Source of the DNA: Sinomonas atrocyanea
GTDB taxonomy: Bacteria; Actinomycetota; Actinomycetes; Actinomycetales; Micrococcaceae
Direction: 5' to 3'
DNA: 64,000 nt
Assembly: GCF_001577305.1 (NCBI RefSeq)
Contig: NZ_CP014518.1
Coordinates: forward strand, 682,001-746,000
The position numbers and the translations under genes are program-made. Positions 51,714 through 60,065 of this stretch are shown here, piece after piece. Positions within the stretch are counted from its first letter, which is position 1, and every line of letters starts with the position of its first letter. Below the pieces are notes generated by a model. It did not search any database. It saw only the letters and a program-made list of their open reading frames with translations, and was not told the DNA's origin.

Positions 51714-52541
51714 ATGAAGAAGTTGATGTGGCAGCTGCCGGCAGTGGTCGGGGGGACAGCTGTTCTGACATTCTGCGGCGTCAGCACCCTGCAGGCGGCG
51801 ATGAACGGTCCGCTCCAGCAGTACGGTGCCACCGTCCAGTCGGCGCGGGCCATCGCATCGGCCGCCGCGCTCCGTGCCGTACCCGCCTCCCCCTCGTCGG
51901 CGCGCGCCGCGAACGCTGCCGGCAGCGTCGACGCCGCCGCGATGCCGCCCATCGACCCCTGCATCCATGCCCTCTGCGGCGCCCGCTCCGCCGTCGTGCT
52001 CACCCCGGCGGCGACGGCCCCGGCGGCCGCAGCCCAGAGCGGCAGCCAAGCCGGCGACGCCGCAGGCGCCGACGGCGACGCCCATGACGCGGGGACGGAC
52101 GCCGCGTCCGGTCAGGGCCCCGACTCCCCGGGCGGCCAGCCTCTCGCGGCGGGGAAGGGCCAGGACAGCGCAGGCTCGAACGGCGATGACACGAAGGGCG
52201 GCGGCCGGGACGGCGCAGCGCCCAGCGGCCGCGGCCAGGACGGTGCGGCGGCAGCCGACGCGAGCGGCCAGGGCAGCGGAATCGGCCAAGGCAGCGGGAA
52301 CGGCCAGGACCGTGCGAACGGCCGTGGCTGGGACCTAGGCAACGGCAACGCGTCTGCCGCCGGAGCGCTCACGAGCACGCTCGACCGGATCCTCGGGCTG
52401 ACGGACCCCTACGGGATCTCGATCCCCGGGGGCCAGCGGAGCGGGAACGCGCCGGCCAAGGGGAACGGCCCGGGCAGCCAGAGCGGCGGCCGGAGCCAGG
52501 GCAAGGCCAACGGCCAGGGCGGCCGGGGACACCAGGACTAG
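51714..52541 (+). CDS. secreted or membrane-anchored Ala/Gly-rich protein
   Basis: A 275-residue protein. The N-terminus MKKLMWQLPAVVGGTAVLTF is basic then hydrophobic, a Sec signal or anchor. The remainder is low complexity, Ala/Pro to residue 100 and then Gly/Asp/Gln/Asn with repeated GQGSG/GNGQD motifs; one possible structured piece is STLDRILGLTDPYGISIP near residue 220. A Cys pair lies in DPCIHALCGARS. The function is unknown. It is divergent from the protease/HTH unit and may be its target. Confidence 0.6.
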   Translation: MKKLMWQLPAVVGGTAVLTFCGVSTLQAAMNGPLQQYGATVQSARAIASAAALRAVPASPSSARAANAAGSVDAAAMPPIDPCIHALCGARSAVVLTPAATAPAAAAQSGSQAGDAAGADGDAHDAGTDAASGQGPDSPGGQPLAAGKGQDSAGSNGDDTKGGGRDGAAPSGRGQDGAAAADASGQGSGIGQGSGNGQDRANGRGWDLGNGNASAAGALTSTLDRILGLTDPYGISIPGGQRSGNAPAKGNGPGSQSGGRSQGKANGQGGRGHQD

Positions 52542-52565
52542 CCCGGACCGGCAGAAAAGGCGGGC

Positions 52566-52931
52566 CTACTGCGCGCCGAGTCCGGCCCGCACGGGCCAGC
52601 CCTCGAGCACGGCCTGGACGGCCCGGCCGTCCACCTCGTTGACCAGCACCGGGGCCGCGAGGTTGACCGTCGTCGCGCCGCCGGCGGGCGTCGCCACGAC
52701 GAGGATCCGCGGGCGGTCCTGCTCGCCGAGTCCGATCCGGGCGGTCTGCGCCGCGATGTCGGGGGAGTAGCCAGGCACGTACACCGCGGCGTCGAGGACG
52801 AAGAGCCGGATCGCGGGATCCCCCGGCGGGCAGAGGCTGAAGAGCCCGGGGGCGCCGTCGACCGCCTCGAGCAGATAATCCGTGTGGGGGGCGAGGCCGG
52901 GGAGGGGCTCCGCGAAGGCGAGCGCGCTCAC
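52566..52931 (-). CDS. fliW: flagellar assembly factor FliW
   Basis: A 121-residue protein with FAEPLPGLAPHTDYLLEAVD, GLFSLCPPGDPAIRLFVLDA and VVATPAGGATTVNLAAPVLV, the FliW fold. In Bacillus, FliW binds flagellin and CsrA and so couples flagellin translation to secretion; no csrA is next to it here. The GTG start overlaps the flgL stop. It is the last gene of the leftward unit. Confidence 0.87.
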   Translation of the reverse strand: MSALAFAEPLPGLAPHTDYLLEAVDGAPGLFSLCPPGDPAIRLFVLDAAVYVPGYSPDIAAQTARIGLGEQDRPRILVVATPAGGATTVNLAAPVLVNEVDGRAVQAVLEGWPVRAGLGAQ

Positions 52932-53812
52932 CGGAGGAAGTCCGTCAGGCTCGGCTGGAGCACCTTGGCGGTCACCGCGAGGGCGGCCTGGTAGGCGGTC
53001 TGCTGCAGCTGGAGGTCCAGCACTGCCTTGCCGAGGTCCATGTCCTCGATGCCGCTGCGGCGCGCCTCGAGCGAGGTGGCGGCGTCGGCGGTGGCCTGGC
53101 CGGCGCGGGCGAGCTCGGAGAGCCGGCCGCCCACGTCGGAGCGGGCGGCGGCGACCGCGCTCATCCCGGCGTCGAGGGCGGTGAGGCGCGACGTCGGGTC
53201 GGCGCCAGAGCGGAGATCGGCGGCGATGCTGTCCAGGACCGCGAAGACGGAGCCGGGCCCGGTTCCGAACGCGGCGCCGCCGTCGGCGTCCACGCGGACG
53301 GTCTGGTCGGGTCCGATCCGGCGCTGCACGGTGCCTCCCTGGGTGCCGTTGAAGGTGGGCGGGGTCCCGTCCGTGAACGCGCTCGCGGCGTCCGAGGTCC
53401 CGGCGAAGACGCTGCGGCCCATGTACTGCGTGTTGGCGGTGGCCAGCAGGTCCCGCCGGAGGGAGTCTATCTGGGTCGCGAGGGCGTTGCGGCCGTCCTG
53501 GTTCAGCGAGCCGTTGCCGCCCTGGATGGCGGCGTCCCTCACCTGCCGGAGCAGACCGGTGGCGGAGCCGAGGGCCGAGTCGAGGGTGTTGAGCCAGGCG
53601 GTGCCATCGTCGATGTTCCGCTGGTACTGCGCGCCCGCGGCGAGCCGTGCCCGTACCCGCAGCGCCTCGCCCGTGCCCACCGGGTCGTCGGAGGGGCGGG
53701 TGATGCGGGTGCCGGAGGACGCGGTGGCCTGGGCCGCCGCGAGCCTCGCCTGCCGGGCGCCGAGGGCGCGCTGGGCCGCGAGGGTCATGGTCTGGTCGGT
53801 CACGCGGAGCAT
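52928..53812 (-). CDS. flgL: flagellar hook-associated protein FlgL (HAP3)
   Basis: A 294-residue flagellin-like protein. The N-terminal D0/D1 text ASSGTRITRPSDDPVGTGEA and the C-terminal ARRSGIEDMDLGKAVLDLQL are typical of FlgL, which joins hook to filament together with FlgK. The ATG at 53812 lies 2 bp after the flgK stop. No signal peptide, as expected for type III export. Confidence 0.9.
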   Translation of the reverse strand: MLRVTDQTMTLAAQRALGARQARLAAAQATASSGTRITRPSDDPVGTGEALRVRARLAAGAQYQRNIDDGTAWLNTLDSALGSATGLLRQVRDAAIQGGNGSLNQDGRNALATQIDSLRRDLLATANTQYMGRSVFAGTSDAASAFTDGTPPTFNGTQGGTVQRRIGPDQTVRVDADGGAAFGTGPGSVFAVLDSIAADLRSGADPTSRLTALDAGMSAVAAARSDVGGRLSELARAGQATADAATSLEARRSGIEDMDLGKAVLDLQLQQTAYQAALAVTAKVLQPSLTDFLR

Positions 53813-53814
53813 GG

Positions 53815-55236
53815 CTAGAGTCCTACCGTTCCGGTGTGGTTGATGAGGGTGTCGAGGGCCTGGTCGACCGCCGTCAGGACGCGGGCCGCAGCCTGGTACG
53901 CGTGCTGCGCCGCGAGGAGGTTCACGTTCTCCTCGTCGAGGCTGACCGAGGCGCTCGAGGCCTGGGCCTGCTTCGCGTTCGCCGCGGCGGTGTCCGTGAG
54001 GTCGCCCTCCTCCTGGGCGGCGCGGGACGCCGAGCCGGTGGCCGTGACGAACGCGGCCCAGCTCGCGTCCGGTGATCCCGGGGCGAGGCCGAGCTGGGCG
54101 ATCGCGTCCGCGGTCGAGCCGTCGAGGGCACCCGCCCCGGCGGCGCCGGAGGCGATCCCCGCGGCGCCGCTCGGCACCACCGAGAGTCCCTGCGCGGCGG
54201 GCAGCGAGGTGGAGAGGGCGAAGAAGTTCCCGCCCGCGGCCCCGGTGGGGGTCTGCCCCGCGCTGTGGAGGGCGTTGACCGAGGAGGCCAGGGACGCCGC
54301 GACCGTGTTGTACTGGGCGGCTGCCTCAGCGATCGCCCCGCCGTTCCCGCCGTTCGCCGGGGCGAGGACGGAGAGCGCCCCGGCGATCGACCCGCCGTCG
54401 AGCCCCACCGTCTGCCCGGGCCTGTCCGCCCAGACGAGGGTGGGGGCGCCCGAGGCCACGTCCGTCATCGTGCTCGCCCCCGCGAGCTGCACCGCGCGGG
54501 CGGAGTCGCCGCTCACGAGCGCGTTGCCGCCGAGATACACCGTGGCGGTGCCGTCGGCCTCCTCGCGCACCGTGCCGCCGGCGAGGGAGGCAATGGTCTC
54601 GGTGAGCCTCGAGCGGGCGTCGATGAGCTCGTTCGCCGAGCCGCCCGCGCCCAGCGTCGAGCGGATGCTCTTGTTCAGGGCCGCGACCTGGGCGGCGGCG
54701 TCGTTGAGCGAGGCGACCATCGACTGGGCGTCCGAGCGGGTGGCGGTCCACTGCGCGTCGAGCGCGCCGTAGCCGGCGGAGAGCGTCGAGGCCACCTGGG
54801 TGCCGGCCTGGATCAGGGCGCTCGCCGGTGCCGGCGCGCCGGGCTGGTTGGCGACGTCCTGCCACGCCGACCAGAACGACTGGAGCCGCGCGGAGAGGCC
54901 GTCGGTGCCGGGCTCGTTCAGGGTCGTCTCGATCTGCTGGTAGGCGGACGAGCGCTGCGCCGTGTACCCGGCCGTGGCCGCGGTGGTGCGGGCCGAGGCG
55001 TCCAGCAGGGCATTGCCGAGGCGGGCGATCCGGTCCACCGAGACTCCTTGGCCCACCTGCGGCCCGGTCGCTGCAAGGCCCATCGCCGCGGGCGCCGCCA
55101 CGGCGGACTGCTCGATGCGCTGGCGGGTGTAGCCGTCGGTGCCGGCGTTGGAGATGTTGTGGCCGGCGAGGTCCATGGCCTGCTGCGCGGCGGAGAGCCC
55201 GCGGTAGGCGGTGTTGAGGGCGCCGAAGGTGCTCAC
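53815..55236 (-). CDS. flgK: flagellar hook-associated protein FlgK (HAP1)
   Basis: A 473-residue protein. MSTFGALNTAYRGLSAAQQA and the rod/hook signature LAGHNISNAGTDGYTRQRIE open it; NLLAAQHAYQAAARVLTAVD closes it, both diagnostic of FlgK. It starts at GTG 55236 with AAGGATCC upstream. The central part is Ala/Gly-rich and variable. It forms the first ring of the hook-filament junction. Confidence 0.92.
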   Translation of the reverse strand: MSTFGALNTAYRGLSAAQQAMDLAGHNISNAGTDGYTRQRIEQSAVAAPAAMGLAATGPQVGQGVSVDRIARLGNALLDASARTTAATAGYTAQRSSAYQQIETTLNEPGTDGLSARLQSFWSAWQDVANQPGAPAPASALIQAGTQVASTLSAGYGALDAQWTATRSDAQSMVASLNDAAAQVAALNKSIRSTLGAGGSANELIDARSRLTETIASLAGGTVREEADGTATVYLGGNALVSGDSARAVQLAGASTMTDVASGAPTLVWADRPGQTVGLDGGSIAGALSVLAPANGGNGGAIAEAAAQYNTVAASLASSVNALHSAGQTPTGAAGGNFFALSTSLPAAQGLSVVPSGAAGIASGAAGAGALDGSTADAIAQLGLAPGSPDASWAAFVTATGSASRAAQEEGDLTDTAAANAKQAQASSASVSLDEENVNLLAAQHAYQAAARVLTAVDQALDTLINHTGTVGL

Positions 55237-55252
55237 GGGGATCCTTTTCCGC

Positions 55253-55738
55253 TCAGAGTTCCTGGTCGAACAGGCGCGCGCTGCCCTGGGCAGCCGAGCG
55301 TCCGTGGGCGTCGTAGAGGGTTGCGGCGGAGGCCTCGGTCTCCGCGAGGGTCTCCTGCGTGGACCGTGCGGCGGCGCGGAGGAACTGGGCGTTCGCGTCG
55401 CGCAGCTGCCGGATCAGCGCCGCCTGGTCCGTCATCGCCTTGAGGTGGGCCGAGAGGATGTCCGCCCACGCGGCGTCCGGCGCGCTGGCGGCGAGGTCGC
55501 GGAGCGTCGCCTCCTCGGCCAGGCCCCAGTCGCGGGCGACGGCGGCGGCCGTCACCGCGCGCTCGAGCCCCACCGCCTGGAGGCGCTCGAGGACGTGCTC
55601 GACCTCGCGGGTCGCGTGCGAGAGCCACCGCGTCTTGCCCGCGGTCAGCAGCAGTTGCTCTTCCTCGAGCTTGAACGTCAGCAGGTCCAGCAGCTCGCGT
55701 TCACGCCAGAGCTGGGCCGACAGGTCGTGGATCGCCAT
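55253..55738 (-). CDS. flgN: flagellar export chaperone FlgN
   Basis: A 161-residue, almost wholly helical protein with RERELLDLLTFKLEEEQLLL and LEHVLERL-like stretches, the FlgN pattern. FlgN guards FlgK and FlgL before export, and its gene lies directly before theirs. An AAGGA box is only 1 bp from the ATG, closer than usual. A sigma-28-type promoter sits 74-100 bp upstream. Confidence 0.85.
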   Translation of the reverse strand: MAIHDLSAQLWRERELLDLLTFKLEEEQLLLTAGKTRWLSHATREVEHVLERLQAVGLERAVTAAAVARDWGLAEEATLRDLAASAPDAAWADILSAHLKAMTDQAALIRQLRDANAQFLRAAARSTQETLAETEASAATLYDAHGRSAAQGSARLFDQEL

Positions 55739-55811
55739 TCCTTGGCCAACTCCTCATCCATGAGGCAACAGTGCCGGGTGCGTACGGCGCACGCGCGCCG
55801 TGTATCTGTAC

Positions 55812-55838
55812 CTGTCGGCAGGGCGGCCGGAATCTTTA
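55812..55838 (-). promoter_or_regulatory. sigma-28-type promoter for flgN-flgK-flgL-fliW
   Basis: On the minus strand, TAAA (55838-55835), a 15-bp spacer and GCCGACAG (55819-55812). The FliA/WhiG consensus is TAAA-N15-GCCGATAA. It points at flgN. Confidence 0.8.
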
Positions 55839-55852
55839 GGCGAACTCCCAGC

Positions 55853-55879
55853 TAACGCATTCGTGCAGGCCGCCGATAG
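55853..55879 (+). promoter_or_regulatory. sigma-28-type promoter for fliC
   Basis: TAAC (55853-55856), a 15-bp spacer and GCCGATAG (55872-55879), about 65 bp before the flagellin ATG. It is almost identical to the element before flgB. Confidence 0.85.
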
Positions 55880-55944
55880 GTGCGGTTGAGGGTCCACGGA
55901 CGGACCCGGAGCAGTACACATCACCAGTCACGGAGGAACCCACG

Positions 55945-56808
55945 ATGGCACTGACCGTCAACACCAACCTTTCGGCCATGCAGGCCTACCAGAACCTCAA
56001 CAAGACCTCCATCGAGATGGCCAGCTCGATGGCCAAGCTCTCCAGCGGTCTCCGCATCAACACCGCCGCCGACGACGCCGCGGGCCTCTCGATCTCCGAG
56101 GGCCTCAAGTCCCAGGTCAACGGCTTCGGCATGGCCGCCCGCAACGCCCAGGACGGCATCAACGTCGTCCAGACCGCGGACGGCGCGCTCGGCGAGGTCC
56201 ACTCGATCCTGCAGCGCATGCGCGACCTCGCGGTCCAGGCGGGCAACGACTCGAACAACACTGCGTCGCGCACGGCGATCAAGACCGAGGGCGATGCGCT
56301 CGGCCAGGAGCTCGACCGCATTACGAACTCCACCAACTTCAACGGCATCAAGCTTCTGGACGGCTCCGCGAGCGGCGCCACGGCACTGAGCTTCCAGATC
56401 GGCGCCGACGGCTCGGCGAACAGCCAGATCAAGGTGGACTTCGGCAACCTCACCACGAGCCTGACGGCAGGCGCCAACAGCTTCTCCGGCACCACCGGCG
56501 CGAGCGCCTTCCTCGTGGACACCGCGACGAACGCGGCCACCACGGTCACCAACCTGGACACGGCGATCGCCGCGGTCTCGGCGCAGCGCTCCAGCCTCGG
56601 CGCTTCCCAGAACCGGCTGAGCCACGCGATGAACATCGCCAACGTCTCGGCGCAGAACCTCGCCGCGGCCCAGTCGCACATCACGGACACCGACATGGCG
56701 TCCGAGATGGTCAACTACACGAAGGACTCGATCCTCTCGCAGGCCGGCACGGCGATGCTCGCCCAGGCCAACCAGTCCGGCCAGGGCGTCCTCAAGCTCC
56801 TCGGCTGA
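55945..56808 (+). CDS. fliC: flagellin
   Basis: A 287-residue flagellin. The N-terminal D0/D1 half has LSSGLRINTAADDAAGLSIS and DGINVVQTADGALGEVHSIL; the C-terminal half has RSSLGASQNRLSHAMNIANV and SQAGTAMLAQANQSGQGVLK. The variable centre is only about 60 residues, so the filament surface lacks a large D2/D3 domain. QRMRDLAVQAGN is close to the segment of enterobacterial flagellin bound by TLR5. GGAGGAA precedes the ATG. A strong hairpin follows the stop. Confidence 0.95.
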   Translation: MALTVNTNLSAMQAYQNLNKTSIEMASSMAKLSSGLRINTAADDAAGLSISEGLKSQVNGFGMAARNAQDGINVVQTADGALGEVHSILQRMRDLAVQAGNDSNNTASRTAIKTEGDALGQELDRITNSTNFNGIKLLDGSASGATALSFQIGADGSANSQIKVDFGNLTTSLTAGANSFSGTTGASAFLVDTATNAATTVTNLDTAIAAVSAQRSSLGASQNRLSHAMNIANVSAQNLAAAQSHITDTDMASEMVNYTKDSILSQAGTAMLAQANQSGQGVLKLLG

Positions 56809-56830
56809 TCAGTGCACTAGCGCCGGCGGC

Positions 56831-56858
56831 GCGGCCAGGCCCTCCACGGCCTGGCCGC
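56831..56858 (+). terminator. 11-bp stem-loop after fliC
   Basis: GCGGCCAGGCC pairs perfectly with GGCCTGGCCGC around CTCCAC, 22 bp after the flagellin stop. It probably ends most fliC transcripts and lowers expression of the following fliD. Confidence 0.75.
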
Positions 56859-56926
56859 CCTCGGCGTCCCACCCCTGACGCGGCGCGGCATCGTCCGGCA
56901 CCGCGCCGGACCGAAGGAGCACCACC

Positions 56927-58336
56927 ATGGGAGTCTCGGTCAACGGACTCGGCAGCGGACTGGACATCACGTCCATCATCACGTCGCTCATGAACGTCGA
57001 GGCCCTGCCCCAGCAGCAGCTCAAGCAGGCCCAGTCGGACGAGCAGAGCATGATCACGGCCCTCCAGGGCCTCAACACCAAGGCCTCCGCGCTCAGCGAC
57101 CTCGCCACCAAGATCTCGGCGCCCGGGGCGACCAACCTCTTCACTGCGACGACGGACAACACGGCCGTGACCGCGACGGCCGGGACCACGGCCACCGCCG
57201 GCACGTTCAGCCTCACGGTCAACCAGCTCGCGCAGACCCAGGTCGACGTCACCGCTGCGATGACCTCGTGGCCTACCGACTCGACGGGAGCGCCCTCGGC
57301 GCTGACCCTCGTCGACTCGACCGGGAAGCAGACCCAGATCACCCCCGCGAGCACCTCGCTCGATGATGTGGTCACGGCCATCAACGCCTCCGGCGGCCCC
57401 GCCAAGGCCCTCAAGGTCGCGGCTGGCACGGACGCGAGCGGCAACCCGCTCTACCGGCTCCAGCTCACGGCAACCCAGTCCGGCGCCGCGGGCGCGTTCA
57501 CGGCGTACCAGGGCACGTCCGCCGACGTGAGCGCCGGCACGGCCACCGACCTCATGTCACAGCCCGGGGCCGCCGTCGTCACCACCGCGCAGGACGCGAA
57601 GGCGACCCTCTACGCGGGCACCGCCGCGCAGCAGACCATCACCTCATCCACCAACACGTTCACCAACCTCCTCCCGGGCGTGAATGTCACCGCCTCCGCG
57701 GGGGCCGTGGGGAGCAGCGTGACGGTCACGGTGGCGAGCGATTCGGCGGGCATCTCGAAGCAGGCCAGCGACCTCGTCGCCTCCGTCAACGACCTGCTCG
57801 GCACCATCGCGAGCAACTCGGCCGTCACGACGACCAGCACCTCCTCCGGCACCTCTTCAGCCAGCGGCGGCCTCTTCACCGGCGACTCGAGCGTGCGGGG
57901 CGTAGGGGACTCGGTCACCGACGCGCTCTACCTGCCGACCTCCAACGGGCAGTCGCCGTCGCAGATCGGGATCGTGATCCAGCGCGACGGGACCTTCACC
58001 TTCGATTCCGCGAAGTTCTCCGCCGCGCTCGCCGCGGACCCTTCCGGCACCCAGGCCGCCCTCTCGGAGATCGCCGGCCGCGTCGCCACCGCCGCGAAGA
58101 ACGCCTCGGACCCCGTGACCGGCTCGATCACCTCGCTCATCCAGGGGCACCAGAGCACCGTGAGCGACCTCGGCACCCAGATCAGCGACTGGGACCTGAG
58201 GCTGGCCGACCGCAGGGCATCCCTCACCGCGGTCTACAACGCGATGGACACCGCGCTCGGCACGCTCAAGTCCCAGCAGACGTGGCTCACGAGCCAGATC
58301 GCCGGGCTCCCCACCTACAGCCCGACGTCGAAGTGA
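56927..58336 (+). CDS. fliD: flagellar filament cap protein FliD (HAP2)
   Basis: A 469-residue protein. VNGLGSGLDITSIITSLMNV at the N-terminus and ISDWDLRLADRRASLTAVYN at the C-terminus are the two FliD halves; both ends are coiled. It caps the growing filament and places flagellin subunits. The middle is Ser/Thr/Ala-rich. GAAGGAG precedes the ATG. Separated from fliC by 118 bp that contain the hairpin. Confidence 0.92.
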   Translation: MGVSVNGLGSGLDITSIITSLMNVEALPQQQLKQAQSDEQSMITALQGLNTKASALSDLATKISAPGATNLFTATTDNTAVTATAGTTATAGTFSLTVNQLAQTQVDVTAAMTSWPTDSTGAPSALTLVDSTGKQTQITPASTSLDDVVTAINASGGPAKALKVAAGTDASGNPLYRLQLTATQSGAAGAFTAYQGTSADVSAGTATDLMSQPGAAVVTTAQDAKATLYAGTAAQQTITSSTNTFTNLLPGVNVTASAGAVGSSVTVTVASDSAGISKQASDLVASVNDLLGTIASNSAVTTTSTSSGTSSASGGLFTGDSSVRGVGDSVTDALYLPTSNGQSPSQIGIVIQRDGTFTFDSAKFSAALAADPSGTQAALSEIAGRVATAAKNASDPVTGSITSLIQGHQSTVSDLGTQISDWDLRLADRRASLTAVYNAMDTALGTLKSQQTWLTSQIAGLPTYSPTSK

Positions 58337-58358
58337 GTCCGAGGAAAGGACACCATCC

Positions 58359-58784
58359 GTGAGAAGCGCAGCCTTCGCCCGCCAGCAGTACACCCGGGAC
58401 GCCGTGCTGTCCGCGAGCCCGGCCCGGCTCCTGACCATGCTCTACGACCGGCTCCTGCTGGACCTGCGCCGCGCCGAGCTGGCCCAGGGGTCCACGGACT
58501 GGCAGGCGGCCAGCGACCACCTCCTGCACGCGCAGGACATCATCGCCGAGCTCACCGCCACGCTCAGGCCCGGCGTGTGGGACGGCGCGGACGGCCTGCG
58601 CGCCATCTACGAGTACGTGCGCGTGGCCCTCGTCAACGCGAACATCCACCGTGACCCAGCGCGGACCCGCGAGGCGATCGCCCTGCTCGAGCCGCTCCAG
58701 CGGTCCTGGCACGCCGCGGCCGGCGTGGTCGCCGAGGAGGACTCCACTGGCGTCGACGCGACCCGGGGCTACGCCGTTGGCTGA
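58359..58784 (+). CDS. fliS: flagellin export chaperone FliS
   Basis: A 141-residue helical protein with QQYTRDAVLSASPARLLTML and DRLLLDLRRAELAQ, the FliS signature, and LRAIYEYVRVALVNANIHRD. FliS binds the C-terminus of flagellin and prevents early polymerisation. It starts at a GTG with GAGGAAAGGA upstream and overlaps the next gene by 8 bp. Confidence 0.92.
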   Translation: MRSAAFARQQYTRDAVLSASPARLLTMLYDRLLLDLRRAELAQGSTDWQAASDHLLHAQDIIAELTATLRPGVWDGADGLRAIYEYVRVALVNANIHRDPARTREAIALLEPLQRSWHAAAGVVAEEDSTGVDATRGYAVG

Positions 58785-59175
58785 GGCCGCCGCTCGCCCC
58801 GACGCCTGGGAGCCGGTGCTCTCGGCACTCGAAGCGGACCTCGCCGCCTCCGAGCGGCTGCTCGGCGGGCCACCCGTGGGCGGGCCTCCCGTGGGCGGGC
58901 CTCCCGTGGGCGGGCCTCCCGCCGGCGGGCACGACGCCGGCCGCCCGGCCCGCGCGGGGCTCCCACCTGCCGTCGTGCGCTGGGCCCCGCCTCCGGGCCT
59001 CGGACCGCTGCCCGAGCCCCTCGCGGCGCGCGCCCGCGCCCTCGAGGCCGCCCAGCGCGACCTCGCCGCCCGGCTCGCCGCGGCGCGCTCGAACGCGGCC
59101 GGCCACCTCGCCGCGCTGCGCGCCGTCCCCTCGGCCCGCCAGGGCGCCCCGGTGTACCTCGACGTCACGGGCTGA
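58777..59175 (+). CDS. hypothetical flagellar-locus protein (possible FliT-like chaperone)
   Basis: A 132-residue protein beginning at a TTG inside the fliS end. It has a short helical N-part (WEPVLSALEADLAASERLLG), a four-fold GGPPV repeat, and a helical C-part (LAARARALEAAQRDLAARLA). Position after fliS is that of fliT in other bacteria, but similarity is not clear by eye. No other start codon is available in this frame near the overlap. Confidence 0.5.
   Translation: MAEAAARPDAWEPVLSALEADLAASERLLGGPPVGGPPVGGPPVGGPPAGGHDAGRPARAGLPPAVVRWAPPPGLGPLPEPLAARARALEAAQRDLAARLAAARSNAAGHLAALRAVPSARQGAPVYLDVTG
58864..58923 (+). repeat. four 15-bp repeats coding GGPPV
   Basis: GGCGGGCCTCCCGTG is repeated at 58864, 58879, 58894 and 58909 with changes only in the first and last copies. 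It encodes GGPPV-GGPPV-GGPPV-GGPPA. Copy number may vary. Confidence 0.85.
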
Positions 59176-59225
59176 CCGGCACCACGGGCTGACCCGGCAG
59201 CACCGGCGGCACCGACATCACCGGC

Positions 59226-59252
59226 TAACGCCCCGGCACCCCCTGCCGATAG
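59226..59252 (+). promoter_or_regulatory. sigma-28-type promoter for the flgB operon
   Basis: TAAC (59226-59229), a 15-bp spacer and GCCGATAG (59245-59252), 77 bp before the flgB start. Both boxes and the spacer length are identical to those before fliC. Confidence 0.8.
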
Positions 59253-59328
59253 TCCCCAGCGAGCACGGATTGCTCGCAGACCAGGCCACGGATCGGCCTC
59301 CCTCACGTTTCCTTGTGGCAGGAGAACT

Positions 59329-59670
59329 GTGCTCGAATCCGTGACGTCCGCCGCGCTCACCAGCGCCCTCGACGGACTCTCGCAGCGCCAGCGCGCCATC
59401 GCGGACAACATCGCCAACGTCAACACCCCGGGCTACCACGCCCAGCGCGTGTCCTTCGAGACCGCGCTCGCCGCCTCCGTGCAGGCCGGGGACGGGCGCG
59501 CGTCCGCGACCACCTCCATCTCCGCGGAGCCGACCCGCACGGACGGGAACAACGTCAACCTCGACACGGAGACCCTCTCCAACGTCGACACCGTGCTGCG
59601 CTACCAGTTCGCCTCGCAGGCGATCAACGCGCAGTTCACCGGGGTCCGCACAGCGATGAGGACGGCCTGA
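59329..59670 (+). CDS. flgB: flagellar basal-body rod protein FlgB
   Basis: A 113-residue rod protein. ALDGLSQRQRAIADNIANVN followed by TPGYHAQRVSFE is the flagellar rod signature; the C-terminal VLRYQFASQAINAQFTGVRT completes it. It starts at GTG 59329 with AGGAGAA upstream and overlaps flgC by one base. Confidence 0.92.
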   Translation: MLESVTSAALTSALDGLSQRQRAIADNIANVNTPGYHAQRVSFETALAASVQAGDGRASATTSISAEPTRTDGNNVNLDTETLSNVDTVLRYQFASQAINAQFTGVRTAMRTA

Positions 59671-60065
59671 TGACCTTCGACGCGATCGGGATCGCCGGCA
59701 CCGCCCTCACGGTCCACCGCAAGTGGCTCGATGCCATCTCGGACAACCTCGCCAACGTCAACGACGCCTCCCCGACGAGCGGGCCGGCGTTCCAGGCCAG
59801 GTTCATCGAGGCGCAGGCCGGCCCGGGCACCTCCGGCGTGTACGTCAAGAGCACCCCGCAGGGGAGCGCGGCCGGGCGCATGGTGTACGAGCCCTCCAAC
59901 CCCGTCGCCGACGCGCAGGGCTACGTGCGCTACCCGGACATCGACCTCAACGAGCAGATGGGCTCGCTCATCATGGCCCAGCGCGGCTACCAGGCCAACG
60001 CCCAGGTCGTGGACCGGGCCCGCACCATGTACGAGTCCGCGCTGCAGATCGGCAAGTCATCATGA
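59670..60065 (+). CDS. flgC: flagellar basal-body rod protein FlgC
   Basis: A 131-residue protein with GIAGTALTVHRKWLDAISDN and LANVND (rod signature), YVRYPDIDLNEQMGSLIMAQ and RGYQANAQVVDRARTMYESA, the FlgC C-terminus. It builds the proximal rod. The ATG lies in TGATG with flgB and its stop overlaps the fliE start. Confidence 0.92.
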   Translation: MTFDAIGIAGTALTVHRKWLDAISDNLANVNDASPTSGPAFQARFIEAQAGPGTSGVYVKSTPQGSAAGRMVYEPSNPVADAQGYVRYPDIDLNEQMGSLIMAQRGYQANAQVVDRARTMYESALQIGKSS

